Translations under genes and position numbers: made by a program
The notes under the pieces: generated by a model
The model's input: the letters and a program-made list of their open reading frames with translations, nothing else
Told to the model about the DNA's origin: nothing
The model's database searches: none
NCBI RefSeq assembly: GCF_003254395.2
Contig: NC_037639.1
Span: forward strand, 12,071,037-12,135,036
DNA length: 64,000 nucleotides
Source of the DNA: Apis mellifera
Lineage: Eukaryota > Arthropoda > Insecta > Hymenoptera > Apidae
Direction of reading: 5' to 3'
In this document: piece after piece, positions 14,701 to 29,400 of the stretch
Numbering within the stretch: the stretch's first letter is position 1
How the letters are laid out: the number at the start of each line of letters is the position of its first letter

Positions 14701-15470
14701 AGTTTTCGTAGGAAAAGGTAGATCTGATTACCCGGGAAGCCTTAGTTCCTTCTACGCCGGCTGTATTGCGCGAGAGAAAAAAAATATGTAACGCTTGGAA
14801 GCCAGCTGGAATCATAGGCCGTTCAACCCCGCCCGTTCTTAAAAATTCCATCGCGCACTCTTACGCGTTTCGTCTAGTAGATATCCGTTGGAAACCTCGG
14901 GGCGAGAACGCTTTGGACGATAAGCCCGGCCTAAGGGACACCCCTCCCCCCTTAACGGGTTTCGAGGGTCGTTCCTCTTGTGCGTTATTTCCATAATATC
15001 GTTGCAACCATGGTCTACACCCATACCAGCCACACAACATCGGCTTCTCCTCTCTTCAAACTCCCCCTAGTTGCCCATTGTTCCAAGCCAACGTCCTTGC
15101 ACGCAGTGGCCGCAGAGTCGATCAGAGGTCCAAGTTTCCGCCGTTTAACTCCCTTTAATTCCGGCGGGATTAATTAATTTAGAAGCGTTCCGTTCGAAAC
15201 GGGGGTAGGGAAGAATCGTGGAGTTTTCGATGTTTCGAATTCCCGATAGAAATACCGCGGCCTCGAATCGGAGCGTAAATTGCACGTTGTTTGCACGCCC
15301 CTCGTTCTTTCTCCTCGTCAGACTTGATTTTGTTTCACGAAGATAGCGAGGATTCTGATAGATAGAGTCGTTCGCCGTTAAATAAGTTCCTTCAAACGTC
15401 TCCCTTTTCTTTTCCCCCTTCCTCCATTTCTCCCTCCTCTTTCGTGACTGGATATACATCCAAAGAATGA

Positions 15471-15513
<43 letters not shown>

Positions 15514-17408
15514 CGTCTTGGTATCCCCTTGGCTCGTGACTTTCTATCAAACTCGAAACTCCCGTTCGAACAAATATTTTCTCCGCGTCTCAGCGCATTC
15601 CCGATTTACCCGCGGCAAACAAATCTTGCGCGGCACAAGTATCGAAGGTTGGAACACCGTCGAATGCACGATAGAAGCGGAAGGGAGGTTTTAAAGGGGG
15701 GAGTCGATATTGGAAAGGTCGACGCGACATTGGTCGATCGTTGGTCGGTCCTCACTTCCAAGTAATCGCAATCAGCCGCGCTTAAAGATGCAAACATCTT
15801 CGATGGCGGAGGGGAAAGCTCGGTCGTAACCTCCCCTGTTGTGCCCGCGACACTAGTTTCGAACGCGAACAATGGGCTTCGAACCAGTCCTCACGCTCGA
15901 GTTACTCTCAATTCGCGCTACAGATTGGTAAACAGGTGGAGAGAGAAGCGGCGTAGGAGTAACTTGTCGAGCTCGAAGTTGGAACCACAGAGTGGGGAGG
16001 GTCTCCTCCGCGTATCGATGCATCGACGTGGCCGCGGGATCTGGTCCGGAGTGACTGGTGCAGTTTCTGGTTCATCCGGTCGGATGCGCAGCCGGTGTCA
16101 TGTACGTGTCTCCGCCTTTAATCGACGGATTCGCGGCAAAGTCTCCTCGAAAGGAGACCCGCCGCGGATAACTTTAAATTAGTTGCGAAACATTTGTTGT
16201 ACACGTTGCGCCCGGCTAATGCGTCCGGCCGGAGATCGATAGGGAGGATGTATCGGGAGATGTGTATTGGAAATGGCCGTGTCAGGAGCTTGAGAGACGC
16301 TCGGCACCGGGATCGAGCCGCGACCGGATGCTCCTTGATGTGTCTAAGCGCGGATCAGAGAGGGATAGTGGGATGGGATCGGGGAGAGGCTGTAAGGTAA
16401 GATGATTTCCTACTACGTTCGGGAAACGGGGGTATTACTTCTCGAGAAGATGGCTCGTTTCCTATAACGCATCGAGAATGTAACGCGTAATTAAATTTCT
16501 GCTCGTCGTCGTTATTTGCTCGTTAATATGGACAGTCTCTCTCTCTACTATGAAGTGGCGAGCGAGTCGTTCGCGAACTCGAGAACAGGAGGATCGCATC
16601 TGGTTTCGCGTAGAGAGACGGATTTCTCCTCGACGGGTTCGCAAACAGGATGCGAAACCTGTACGACCGGATTCGTGTGGTACCCGGGAGAGATTGACGA
16701 GGAGTAACGAAGGGAAGGCCGTGCGTTTCGTTCGAGAAACGAAAACTTATCGAGGAGTAGAAAGGCCATCGTCTCTCCCACGCGCAATTTTCCTCGGATG
16801 TTCAACGCTGCGTCGTTTATTTGTTTATCAAGGGCGAGGTCCTCGAAGGAATCGTCGAGCGGAGGTGGTGGGTAAAAGGAGAACTCTCGAAAACGGTAAT
16901 GTCTCTATAAATAAAACGGTTATTGCTCGTTAATATCGCGAAACGCGATGCCTCTCTTGCTCTTGCTCAACCACCTCGTTATCGATCAGACGCTTCTCCC
17001 TCCCTCCCCCTTAATAAATACGTTTAATTAACACCGATATCTTTGCGCTCGCCCCTGTAACGGTCGATGTTTGCGGTGGAAACGGGCCGCCAATGTACGA
17101 ACACGTTTCCGCGCGGGCATAAATTCTCTCGAACGACGCGCATATTAATTGGCCGGCCTCGATGGCCTTAGCCCGGTAATCCGAGGAGGATTTTTCGATC
17201 GGCCGATCATCGAGGAGTATCAATTATCGGCTATCCAACAGGCTTAGACGGTGGCAGAGGCGCGCTAGCGGCAGCAGAAACAGCAGCAACGCGGTATGGT
17301 AAGCTCGGTAGGAACTCGGTGGTCGAGCAACCTGCACGACCGGCTCTGCTCCCGCTTTTGCTCCTGCAACCGACTCGATTAATCGGTCTTACCGGTTTTC
17401 ACCGAGCC

Positions 17409-17442
<34 letters not shown>

Positions 17443-20392
17443 TCGTTGCCAACGGCGCTCTCGACAGGTAGAGCATCTGCGCGTTCTCTCTTTTTCCTCC
17501 TCCTCCTCTGTTTCTCGTGCTTCTTCTTTTCCTTCTCCTTCCTCTTCGTTTCTTCTTCGCGTTACCGCTACGTGACGAAGGAGAAGAAAAAAAAAGGAAA
17601 CGATATGGAAAAGGTTAGGTTGAACGAAAGGCGAGCATCGTAAAAAGTGGCATCGAGGGGGCAAACTATTACGACGGAGGAGAGGCGAGGAGGAAAAAAA
17701 GAATCGAGACAATGAGACCTCGGATGGAAATCCTCGCCATTTATTTATTTCGCCGCGCTCCCAGATTTCCTTTTATGACCACCGTGAAATTTACGCCTCG
17801 TATGAATAACGAATTAAACCCTTTTTTCTCTCCTTTTCAACCGGCCACGAATCCGTGTGTATATATAACGTGTGTATATATATATATGTACGTTTAAACG
17901 AATTTTTGATCCCGCGTTATGTCCAGCTTTTTCCCGTCACGATGGATATAATGGCCGTTGGCCGATTGAATGGCCGAGAAGAAACAGAACGCCGATCAGC
18001 CGGGGTTAATGGGAAAAAAGACGCAAACGGTCCTTTGACGGTTAACGAATCATTGTTCGATGACGTTTAATTTAAACGGAGAGAGGGGGGGGAGGAGGAA
18101 ATAGAGCGCGGTATATGGCAAGAAATTACGAATTAATACGAATAAATTGTCCATCCGTGTTCTCGATAACGATGCGATTAATCGAAAATGAGAAACGTTA
18201 TATGGAACGTATCAACCCGATTCTCCTCGAACTCGTATCGCCTAATATCCTCAAATATTGAAACTCGATCGATAAATAACTCGCTGCTAATTTTCAATTC
18301 TTTCAGAGAGGGGAGGGGAACGCGATTAAACGAGGGCAGAGAGCATGTTTGCGTTTCGCGCGCGGTCCGTCAACCTTTCACCGAATAATACACCGCTGAG
18401 TATACCGAGTTCTCGAATTTTCGTTTTTTTCCCCCCCCTTTTTTTTTCCCTATTATTATTTTTTACCATGCGCGTATCCCCCTGGTTAACACCCGCGTTG
18501 TTTATTCTTGGAAAATCCAACGCTCGGGATTATATACGTTACACCACGATTTCACGGTTAACTCGGTTTTAAATTCGTGCCACCCGTGGCCGAGGAGAAA
18601 AAAAAAAAAAAAAATTTCGCCACTCGAGCGGTCGACGAATGGAGGGGGGAGATGGGGAGGGGTGGGTCGGTCTGGGCGAAACAAAAACTCCATTTAAGCG
18701 TTTCAACGCAATTTTATGAATAGACCGAGCAATAAAACGTAAGAGGGAGAGGGAAGAGGGTGGATAAGAGTGTCTCTCGTTTTCGAGATTTGAAAAAAAG
18801 GGGAGTGGAGGAGGAAGAGATGGAGGAGGAGAGGAAGAAAGAGGAAGAGGGAGGTGGATTCAGCGCGCGGACGCCGCTCGATTAATCGCGAGATCTCCCG
18901 TGGAAAAATGGTCGAGGTTGGGTGACGAGGAACGAGGCGGGAAACAAGGAATCCGCCAACCGCGACAATTGGCCCCGCGAATAATAGGGTTTCAGGGGTT
19001 GCAGATTTGCCGTGATAAAGCGAATGTCGACGCTTCCCATTTACCGAGATCGTTTCGCACCTCGTCCCGATTTCTTCTTCGTCCAACCTTTCGAAATCCG
19101 TACACGTCGATGCCTTCTCGAAAGAAGATCCTTGGCAACATTTTTTGTGCATGCATTTCGCGCGAATCTCAATCTGGAAATCGAGAAGACGGGGCGAGGG
19201 ACGGATCGATCGTTTCGATCCACCGCGCGTTCCAATTATCCGTTATCACGCGGCCCATAAATCTGCGGACAATGTCCAACAGCAGCCGACGAACAGCCCG
19301 ATCTTCAGAAGGCATCCGTTATTAGATACACCGTGGCCCGGCAATATTCCGGCAGCGTAGCGCGCGCCCCTGCGATATCTGATTAATATCGCACGCTCCC
19401 GAATACGTACGGCACGTGTTTGCTGGTGGCAACAATATTTGGACACCCGATAGGTATCTGCTACAACCTGCCCGCTATAATTGCCGCCAGCCAACACGTG
19501 TCGCAACGTTTCGCGCCGATCGAAACGTTGCGCGAATCCCTCCCGTTCTACGAAGAATTCGTCGCGCTCGCCTCTAAATAATACGAGCGAATAGAAGGGG
19601 ATAGAAGGAAGAGAGATACGTATTTCCACCGATTCACTCGTAACGTTGTAGCTTAGTAATTTATATATATATTTTTATACTTTATCGAGAATATTATCGC
19701 TCGTTCCTCCTCCATTTTCACATATTCAAAAACCGACGCGTTTCGTTCGAGCGAACCATTTCGAAATCGATCTTACCCGAATTTCCATTATCCTCGAGTT
19801 ATCCCATTGGCGATGGGATTAAAAAAACGATCTCCACGGATCCCGTTCGAGGTAGAGGGGGGAGACAGAGAGGAGGGACGAGTGTCTTTATCCAAGGTTC
19901 ACCGCGGGAAGCTCGCCGGAAGAAATGGGGCGAAGCCAGGGGGAAGGCCTTAATCGGTTGGCTCTCGTTGCACCGTTTCCAATTCCCGATTTTCAGGGTT
20001 CGATGCTCGGGATAGGTCGTGAACGATTGGAACGGGCGTTGCAGCCTCGCGCTGCTTCTCGTGTCGGCGACCTGTTTTCATCCCTCGTGGCGGCGCCCAC
20101 CTCGCTGCGTTCCAAGCGCGAACCTGTGTCGACCGTTCTCTCCTGAAATTTACAGACGCGATTAATGTCACGACTGGCTCGTCCGCCAGACTCCCTCTAG
20201 TTCGCCGTAACTACCGTTTGTAGCCCTTAACCATTACTAATTTCAATCCCAAATTATCGCTTTACGCCAGAGCTGCGCTTGTACACCAGAGATATCTGAT
20301 CGATACGTGCAATTTGTTCGGTTGCCTATCCTCTTCGCCTAGCCTCCATGCGAGAAGAGAGAAGAGAGAATTTATACGGTCCACGTCGAGTA

Positions 20393-20448
<56 letters not shown>

Positions 20449-23400
20449 TAAATAGGGAAACTCGAATTGGAATTTGATTTTTCTCCTTCCATCAGGTATA
20501 TCGAAGCGTATAACCTTCGCGTCCATTTTTTCTCCCCCTCTTCATTTTGCCCGCCCTCCACGGTACTTTGAATTTAAAATTTCGAGAATTTGAATTCAGA
20601 TATTCCAAGTTTGAAAACTGGAGGAATTCGAGTTGCTACGAGTAGTGGGAACATCTTGCTGGGCGTCGAAGGAAAGTTGAGGAGAAAGAGAGAGAAAGAG
20701 AGGAAGGAGAGATGGAATAACCGGCGAGGTTTTTGCGCGAAGGATTTTTAAGCTTCGATCCGAATGGGGGAAATAATGCATGCATGGAAAGTTGAACAGG
20801 AGGAAATAACGCGATCGACGGCCAGGGAGTTGGAACGGGTAGTGGAGGTAGTAAAGACGGATCGTCCATTGTCAGACGCGCGTCTCTCCCTCTCCCCGGA
20901 TCCGAGCTAAGGAGAGGAGATATATCCGGCTGATTCTAATGCATGCATTATTTAAAAAGCGTTTCGAGTAACGCTTGTAACGCGCAGCAGGGCCGCGATA
21001 CGTCGGCATGAATATTTCCAGGAATGAGTGTATACGAAATTTTCTACTGTATGCAAAAATGAAAAACTTCGTACGAAGTTGTTTGGAAATTTATGCGCCT
21101 CGTTCAACATGTATCAATCTGCGTAATATACACGCGAAATTGTTTTTTTTTTCTTTTTTTTTTTTTTTTTTTTCGAAAGAGAAACGCGCCACGCCACGTG
21201 AAAAAAAGAGAAACGTTTTTCATGAAAGTGTATGCGCGATCCGCAGTTGTCCGCGGTTTAACCAATGCGGGATAATTCCGATTTCCGAAGCAGCGGTCAT
21301 TTTTTTTAATTTTAGATTAATAATTGATGTCTCCTTTCGTGACGGAGAATATATTACACTCCCTTCGTTCAATCTCTGCTTTGAAACTTTAAATCATTTA
21401 ATCCCCTCCCCCTCTCGAGAACAACTATCTCTGTTGAAGAAGCGTTATTAATCAACGTTCCTGTAAAGCACATTTACATAGCACGCGTGTACGTGTGTCC
21501 ACCATTTCGATCGATAAAAGAAAAAACGAACGAACGAAAATCACTCGAATATTGCTAAAGAAAAAGAAGGGGGGAAAAAAGAGAAAAGCAGCGGACAAAC
21601 GGAAACGGGGAGAGGAAGAGGGGATAAAGATAAAGAGAAGAGGCGTAAAGACGGCGTCTCGAATTCTCGCAAACGCCACATGTGTGCCTTCGTGCCTGAA
21701 CAAGGAGCCTTTGAACGTGATAAAGCAACAGGACAGGAAACTACTGTAGAAAGTTAAAACAGCACGGAAGGTAAATATTTGAAAGAGGGAGGGGGGGGGA
21801 GAGAAAAAGCGTTGTAGGGACATACTAACAAGCATACGTACCTCTCCCTCCCCTCCTCCCCCCGTTGTCGGTTCGATAGACAATAGCTGCGAAATACAGT
21901 GTTTCTCGGTTGTTTGCTCGCTTGCGTGCCACCGATCAAATGTGCCGTTTTCTTATCGCACGCTCTGTAACAAGGGGAGCCGGAGTAAAAACAGCCCGAG
22001 TTTAATCGAGACAAATCAATATTAACGCGAACACACCGCGTTCCGAAAGACGATCCAAAGATCTACATTCCACGAGTCTCGAAGAAGAAGAAGAGGAGGA
22101 GGAGGAGGAAAATCGACTCGATTTCATTGGCGGAGATTTAACGAGAACGACGCGTTAGAGACTCGCGCTTAAGTCGTAGTGCGTTATAGTCGGAAGCACT
22201 TTTCACTCAAAATGAAGATTGTAAGGGTTATATCTTGGAAAGTTTTCGCGCGAGTTCAACTCGCTTGGATTAATAATTCATTAATTTTAAATTCCATCTA
22301 AAGTTCACCAGTAATCCCCTCCGCTCTTTTTTCCTGCAACTTCCACGTACGACAGAACGTATAACGCGCGCGATAGAGAAAAAGAAAAATCATCCGTGAA
22401 AGAAATAATCGTAAACGCAAACGGGGGGGCGAATTGTCCGTGCGCACGTCGATCCGCTCGAAATTTATACGCTACGTTGCACGCGTGGGTGAAACGAGTA
22501 ACGAATAGGTAACGATAAACTTTTAACGCGCGCGCGCAAATTGTGGAGAAGTAATTTTGGCAAATCTCGTCGGGCCGAAACCGATATAACAGTTAGAACG
22601 GCGGTTTTGCCTTTTAATCAGTCGGTTAAATCTCGACGCGATCGTAAACCGAAACCGAATTAACGGCGATCCAATCCACGGTTTCGGCCGCCGCAATTTC
22701 CAAAACCGCGACGCCGAAAACGACGCGACATTCGCCGCGACACTTGCTCTTTCCGGAGAAGGAAGGAGACACGGAGAAGAAGGATCCAGCTATCGATTAC
22801 CCTCTCCCGCGACGAGGGGGAGAGAAGGAAGGAGGTAAGAAAATTAGCGGTGGCGGTCGTTACGGAATTTACGGCGCAAACCTGCCCCTTACACAGGGGT
22901 GAAGGGGTCAACCGTGCATTATCGAGATCCGTTTGATTTACCGTAGCAATAAATGCTATGCGTAGTCGAGCCACGCCGTTGGTATAGACGTTGTTTGCCC
23001 GGTTGCGGCGCCAAACGGCCGACGATTGTGCCAACCCGGCCGGAACTACGTTCCTGATTAAAGGATTAGTGGGTTTGCGCCAAGAGATTCGTGATTACAC
23101 ACCGTGATATCGGTGATTCGGCCGGATACGAGCCGATCGAAGGGAGTATACGTGACACGCGCCGTGCATCGCCGTGTTGGAACAGGGGGGGGAGGGGAGG
23201 TGATGATGACGTTTCGACGTTACTCCGATAAAAAGAAAGGGAGAAAAAAAGCGTCGTCGTGGTTGGCGGGAACGACTTAATATAAGCCTGGAGGGGGTGA
23301 GAACTCGGGGGTGAAAAAGTCAACACGTTTTAATAGGTATCGCCGAGTCCGTGGATCGATTTGGTGGCTCGCCAACGCGGCAGGTAACGCGATATCGCGA

Positions 23401-26400
23401 TATGGCCGCGAAAATATTAGCATTTCATAACGGTTAATTGTCCATCGAGAAAGGAGCCGCGAAGAAACGGGCCACTTAACCGAGGTGCTGAGTAAACACG
23501 CGATGTTACAGTTTCGTTTAATGACGCTCCCAGTTCCATCGTGCCCCCATTCGCCGCTAACAAGCGTAAATTCTCGCCGTTTCGTTTTTTCATCGCGGTA
23601 TGAAAAGATCATCGAAACGATCGTTTTCAACGGCCGCTTTCGTTCACCTCCGTTCAGAATATGATTCGTCTGCTGACATTTTTCCTTCCCTCTCTCTCTC
23701 TCTTTCTTTAATCGCTCCCATTTGTTCCGTCTCTTTTTAACACTCGCGATTCCGCTGACGGTATAATTATAGCAGGGACGGAAAAAAAAAAAAAGAAAAT
23801 CGAAGAAAGAGAAAATAGAAAAAGAAAGCGAGAGGAGGGAAGAAATAGAGGAGAGATGACCAGAATGGGCGAACGACGATACGAATGACAGTACGATTTC
23901 TCTCCGGCGCGGCCAGATTCGAGACGATAATGCCATATAATTCTCGATATAGGCGCGGATGTAACGGAAAATCGCGATCCAATTAACCGAAATAATAATG
24001 ACGGTAATAGCCAGGCTGATTGACATGCCGCCGCTGCAAATCTGGATTATTCGTTTTCGTGTGTATAAAATGGTACGAGCACGTTGGTAACACATATATA
24101 TACACACATATATATACACGTATATACGCGGGCAATAATAATCCACACACGTATTACCGCTTCCGAGAGAACGGAGAAAATGCGAGGTATGCGGCTCGTC
24201 CATTTTCAACGTTTATTTAAATTTTTCGTTCCCCCCCTCCTCCTCCCCCTTTCCGATTATTGGACCGCACCATTGAAATCTGGCTGGAATAGTCTCCGAT
24301 TTCGAATCCAAAATCTCCGGATATTGCGTGCCACCTTGCGCGCGCGTTTCCGTCGTTCCGCGCCGGATAAAAGGGCTTCACTTTCGCAACTCCGCGCCAC
24401 TATTCCGCCTCGGATTCCTTCTATCGACGCGAATCGAAAACTCTTTCGTGAAAAGATATGGAAACGTGACCCGAGGAGACGATGGAACCGTGTCCGATCC
24501 GATCGTCTTTCCGTTTCTCTTTTAAAGAGCGCTCTGCCTCTCTTTCCCTCTTTCTCTCTCTCCTCTTCTCTTTTTCAAACGAAGTCGAATCGGAACGGTT
24601 TCTCTCCCCTTGGAAAATCGAAGGGGAATGGAGAGGATCGGATCGGTGATTGGTTTCTCGGAATCGGAAGAGTGCTCGAACCAATCGAGCGATCGTGGAT
24701 AGATCTTTTCCCGTGGACGAGCAATCGTTCCTCGATGATTCGTATTAATTTTTATTTCGTCGATAAATCGAACGATAATTCGCGCTCCAAGCAGACGTCA
24801 TCTGGATGAAAGGAGGAGAACGAAATTCTTGTACACGTAATGGACGTGGGTTAGATAAAGGCGAGGATGGGAAGCGTGGTGGAAAAGAGCGGTGACAGCA
24901 AGACGAGCGAGCTATTAAGATACGCGGGTTAACCTAAACGCGTAACATCGGAACGTTTCCCCGGATCCGGAGAAACGATCTATGCCTTCCAGCCTGACTA
25001 CGCGCAATTAATCATAGCTGCCTGTAGTGGAGTGCTCGTTACCTGTTCCGTATAATTAAAATTAATTATGGCCGTTTGTAATATCACCGACTGCGTCCGC
25101 ACTAACTAATTGTTCGTGATGCATTGTTTCGCAGCATCCAGTTAGTCGTTAAAGCTCTTCTAGTGCCTTCTCCTGTGGTAAAGGGTATGCATCCCTCCCT
25201 CCATGCTCTCTCCACTCTTCCCATTCTCTCCCGCTTCTCTTCCCCACTTTCCACCGATCTCACCTCCCTCCCCCCCATCGCTTTGTGCGCCCTTTGTCCG
25301 AACACGTGGTCGGAAATTTCCCGAATTGTATCTCGAAAACCAGGATTTCTCACCTCGATGTGTTGCCTATTATATAACTTTACGAGCCTTACGAATAATG
25401 CTCTTTCTTCCCAGCTGCGATTCTCGTAATTCTCGCGCGCCTGTTCAACAACGTTCCTGATAATTTTAATTATTATCAACCGTGAAAATATTGCCTTGGA
25501 CTTCGCTTCCCACTTTCGAACGTTGTATATACGATTCTCTTTCGTTCTCTCGTCATAGAAAAATTCTATAACGGAATATTAAATCTCGATCTTCGCACGC
25601 GAGACAATTTCGTCGATCGTTTCGCGTTTATTACATTTAAAGCTACGTTTTCTCGAGTTTTCTCAAGTCGGAACGTAAAGTTCCCCTCGATCGTCGAGCT
25701 TCGTTCTCGAAGAATTGTCAGCATCCTCGTAAGCGAGCGTAATTACCGATGCGGCGGAGAGACGAGCGAGTAGACTCGGCTCCACCAGAGTTGCCGAAAG
25801 TTGGTTGAATGAGCGCCGCAGAGAAGCGCTAATTATTGTCCTCCATAATAGAACGGAATTCCTTCGAGTTGTACTCGCGAACCGAGACCGCGAGTTATTT
25901 TTGCGTTCCGCCGGGGAGAAACGAGGTAGAAAGGGGAAGGATAGGGAGGGCGGGGGGAAAGGGTGGCGGTGAATCTCCGTGGAAGAGATTGTACCGAGTT
26001 TTCCGCGAAACGAAATCGATACCGTCGTTTCCCCGGTCGTAAACGACGCGAATCACGGCGGAATAAATGCGGTCCAATAATGAAAATTCTACTTGTCCTT
26101 CGTCGCCACGATATTTAACGTCTAATCCCCCGCCGCTGCGATACCGCGCCTTTATCGCCACGAGCGAAAAGCGTTTCACGTCCAATTTTCGCGATATTGC
26201 CGCGAAACCCCGCCCCCTCAAATCCTCTCCGCTCCTCCCCGTTAATACGCGGCTTCGGGGAGAGAGTGAAAGAAGAGAGCGGGACGATTTTGTTTATCGC
26301 CCCCTTGGCCCCCGGCTGTGAATACATTTGCGTTTCGCGGAAGAAAGCGTGGGTGACGGTTAATTCGCTTTCCGCGAACTGTTGGCGGGCTGCTTGAAAG

Positions 26401-29400
26401 GGGAGTCGTGTAACCCTGTGAACAGTTATATTCGTTTGACGGATTAACAAGTTCTCGCAAGTGGTTAGATAAATAATGGAACTCGGCATTCGAGATGTAC
26501 GTTGGAACGCGATTGAACGAATCTCCGTCTCGTTTGAACAGAGACGAAGATAACGAATCGTACGACTCTTTGTACCTATCTGTTGTACGACAGAGAAATC
26601 TATTTAATCTTTTCACGAGCACTTTTCGCGTCAAATAATGCCATCCTAATGTTTGTAGCGTTGCGAATTTTTCGTTCAAAATCCCGCTAAAAAATACGCG
26701 TCGGACGAATCAATATGACGCGATCAATCGGAAACGAGACGCGTCGAGAGACGATCGACGGTTGACAAAAGGCGGGAAACGAGAGGGAAAGTTTTGGTAG
26801 CGGCAAGGCCGCTATTTATCGTCGAAACGATCGAACCGGTTGCGTACTACGACGGCCCACTTTTCCATTTATCATCCCGGCCCTACCCCTCTCTATTCCA
26901 AACCCTCTATTCTCCGTTTCGAACGGTCCGTCCGGATCGTTCGCTCGTTTCGGCTTCATCCGTCCGTTTCGAAGCGCAATTGGTTGGTCTCGTGAACGAG
27001 AGGCCGCCTCGTGAAAGTTGCATGAATGGAATGAAAGAAACGGGAATCGAGAGGGAGCGTTGGTGGGAAGGCAGAATGATAGATGTCTGGGTGGAAGAGG
27101 GTAAGATGGAAGAAGGAACGAATAAATCACACGGCGGACGAATTCACTCGATTGGTGGTTGTTGCTGATAATCGCTAGATGTACCCTGGCGGCAAGAGAG
27201 TGGGAGGGCAGGTGTATCCCTCTCGATTCAAGGATCTAGAGTCGAGGAACGAGAGGAGATCCAGGGCTAGATGGAGTGGAGGAGGCAGAAGAGAGAGAAA
27301 AAGAGAGAAAAAGAGGAGTTTGTTGACGGGGCCGGGAACGGGCCGTTCTAATTCGCGTCGATTCGCGCGGTGCACGAGCGCCGCGTTGTTTCTGACAGCT
27401 TACACGTATATGTGGAGATTTCAAAATAAAAGCGTCAGTCGGAGAAATTTCGTACGTACGAGCCGACACGATACTATCGAGCAGACGCTCGTAAACCGTT
27501 AGTTTCAATCAACCGGGAGGGGGAGGGGGGTAAATGGTTTTCTATCCGAGCACACACCTCCGCCCCATTCTCCGCCCCCTTTTCTCTCCCTCTCTCTCCC
27601 CCTCTCTCTCTCTTCCAACGCTCGCGATACGCGATATAAAGTGAAAATCTCCTGGCTGCCGGTTCAATTTCGACGCGGACCACCTCCGAAATTTTCGAAA
27701 GCCGAGAGCACGTTTGACACCTGGCCTAGCTGAAAATTCATCCCCCTCTCGAACCGTATTCTCCCCGGACCGCTCGGTTGGTAACACAATCGAGCGGAGA
27801 AGTTGGAATTTCGATCATTCGTGGATTTGTACGAAACCAACTTGTTTCCGTTTATTATTATCCTGGCACGGATCGGAGAGAGATTTCTACGATTTTTTAT
27901 CAAGTTTGCTCCCTCTTTTTCTATCCAAAAAAATATCGACGTATTCATTTTGTAGCATTAACTTTTTTTTTAGAAAGAGATGCGATGTTATTTATATAAG
28001 GACACGAACGAAAAACATTCATCCCTCCCCTCTCGAAATAAATGTAACGTTCGTTCTGTATCATAATCGAACCTGTATTCAATTAATTCAAAATGTGGCG
28101 TGGATGAGTGTGAAAGAAACTCTATCGAAACGAATGGACAAATAAAATTGAAAATAATACGAAGGGAATAATGTTGTTCCAGGTGACTTCTCGTTGCACA
28201 TTTACCCGGTCGAATTGGAGGACGACGGCACTTACCAGTGTCAAGCCTCGCCGACGAACGACGGGCAGCCGGCGTTACGCTCGAGATTCGCCAAGCTGAG
28301 CGTGCTGGTTCCGCCTCAGAAACCAAAGATCCTTCAGGGTGACTTTCTTATCACGACCGAGGACCGGGAATTGGTGATCGAGTGCGTCAGCGTGGCTGGC
28401 AAACCGCCTGCGGAGGTAAGTCTCTCTCTCTCTCTCCCTCTTTTTCTCTTTTATCTACGAATATCGATCGTGGCGGGTGGTAAGAAGTGGAAGATTGTAG
28501 GGAGGATTTACGAACATCGTCGGGAGTGATCTGTTTCGCCGGGGAAGATAAAAGGGTACGAGTTCAAACGTTTCTATCTCGGCGAGCAGATCGTAAATCG
28601 TAACGATCCAGCATTTCGACCAGTGTTTTCCAATCTCCTTTCGAGTTCCCTTTTCGCGATATTTCGATAACTTGGCACTCCCTACAAATGAATATCAATG
28701 AATACATCGCTTTCTGGCATCATGGATTTGCGACAATGTAAGGATTATTGATTGAAAACACAACTTTTCACAACGTCGCGCTCTCGACGAAACGGATGAA
28801 AAATTAAGAGCCAATTTAAAGACGGAGGAAGGGAAAAACTTGGGAAGGAAAATAACGTACCTAGGAGTTGCAATAATGCATTACGTCAGACGTATAATTA
28901 CCGGCGCAAAACCTTTGTCCCTTTAGTCGAGCGCATCATAAAGGGTTCCTCCCTCCTCCGTTCGAGTCGAAAAGTCTTCTCGAAGCCAGGCCAGGATGAA
29001 GGCGTGGGCGTTCGTTGCGCAACCAGAGACCGCGATATCTTGTGATGGATGTGTTAGCATTCGTCTCGCGGCGATGACGGTGCCGCCGAAATGCTTTTAA
29101 ACTCCGGCTTGCAACCGGAGAAGTGACTCGACTATATGGCGGCTTGACCGACTTCGAATCCGCTTCGAGGCTCGAACCTGCCTCGCTGGATCGCGTTGGG
29201 AGAGGAAAAAAAAAGGAGGGAGGAAAGAGATGTTCGAGGGAGAGGCCGCCACGTGCATCGCGAGGGGAAAAATGGCGCGAGGTGAAAAAGAGGGGGAGAG
29301 GGGAAAAAAAAAAAAGGGAAAAAAAAAGGCGGCCACAAGCTTCGATCCACAAGCTCGTCTTTGTCTATTTACTTTAACGGCGGTGTTTTTGAGCGCGTAC

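Larger units (their letters stand above)
11773..28182 (+). other. 16.4-kb kirre/rst intron
   Basis: A long intron between the two exons that share Ig1. It contains microsatellites, pyrimidine tracts and an exact inverted repeat near 19.5 kb. Long open frames at 23277-24209 (minus) and 24084-24809 (plus) overlap each other and run through simple sequence, so I do not accept them as genes. Confidence 0.8.

Noticed and set aside
17605..17640. GGTTAGGTTG resembling telomeric TTAGG or a mariner terminus
   Set aside because: There is a single short occurrence with no repeat array, no partner inverted repeat and no transposase remnant nearby.
23277..24209. 310-codon open frame on the minus strand inside the first long intron
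   Set aside because: It runs through TA/CA microsatellites and poly-T and poly-A tracts, its upstream part begins without ATG, it overlaps an opposing long frame, and it shows no domain.
24084..24809. 241-codon open frame on the plus strand
   Set aside because: It begins at a TTG in a TA/CA microsatellite, is Arg/Ser-rich from CpG-rich DNA, overlaps the opposing frame, and has no recognisable family.
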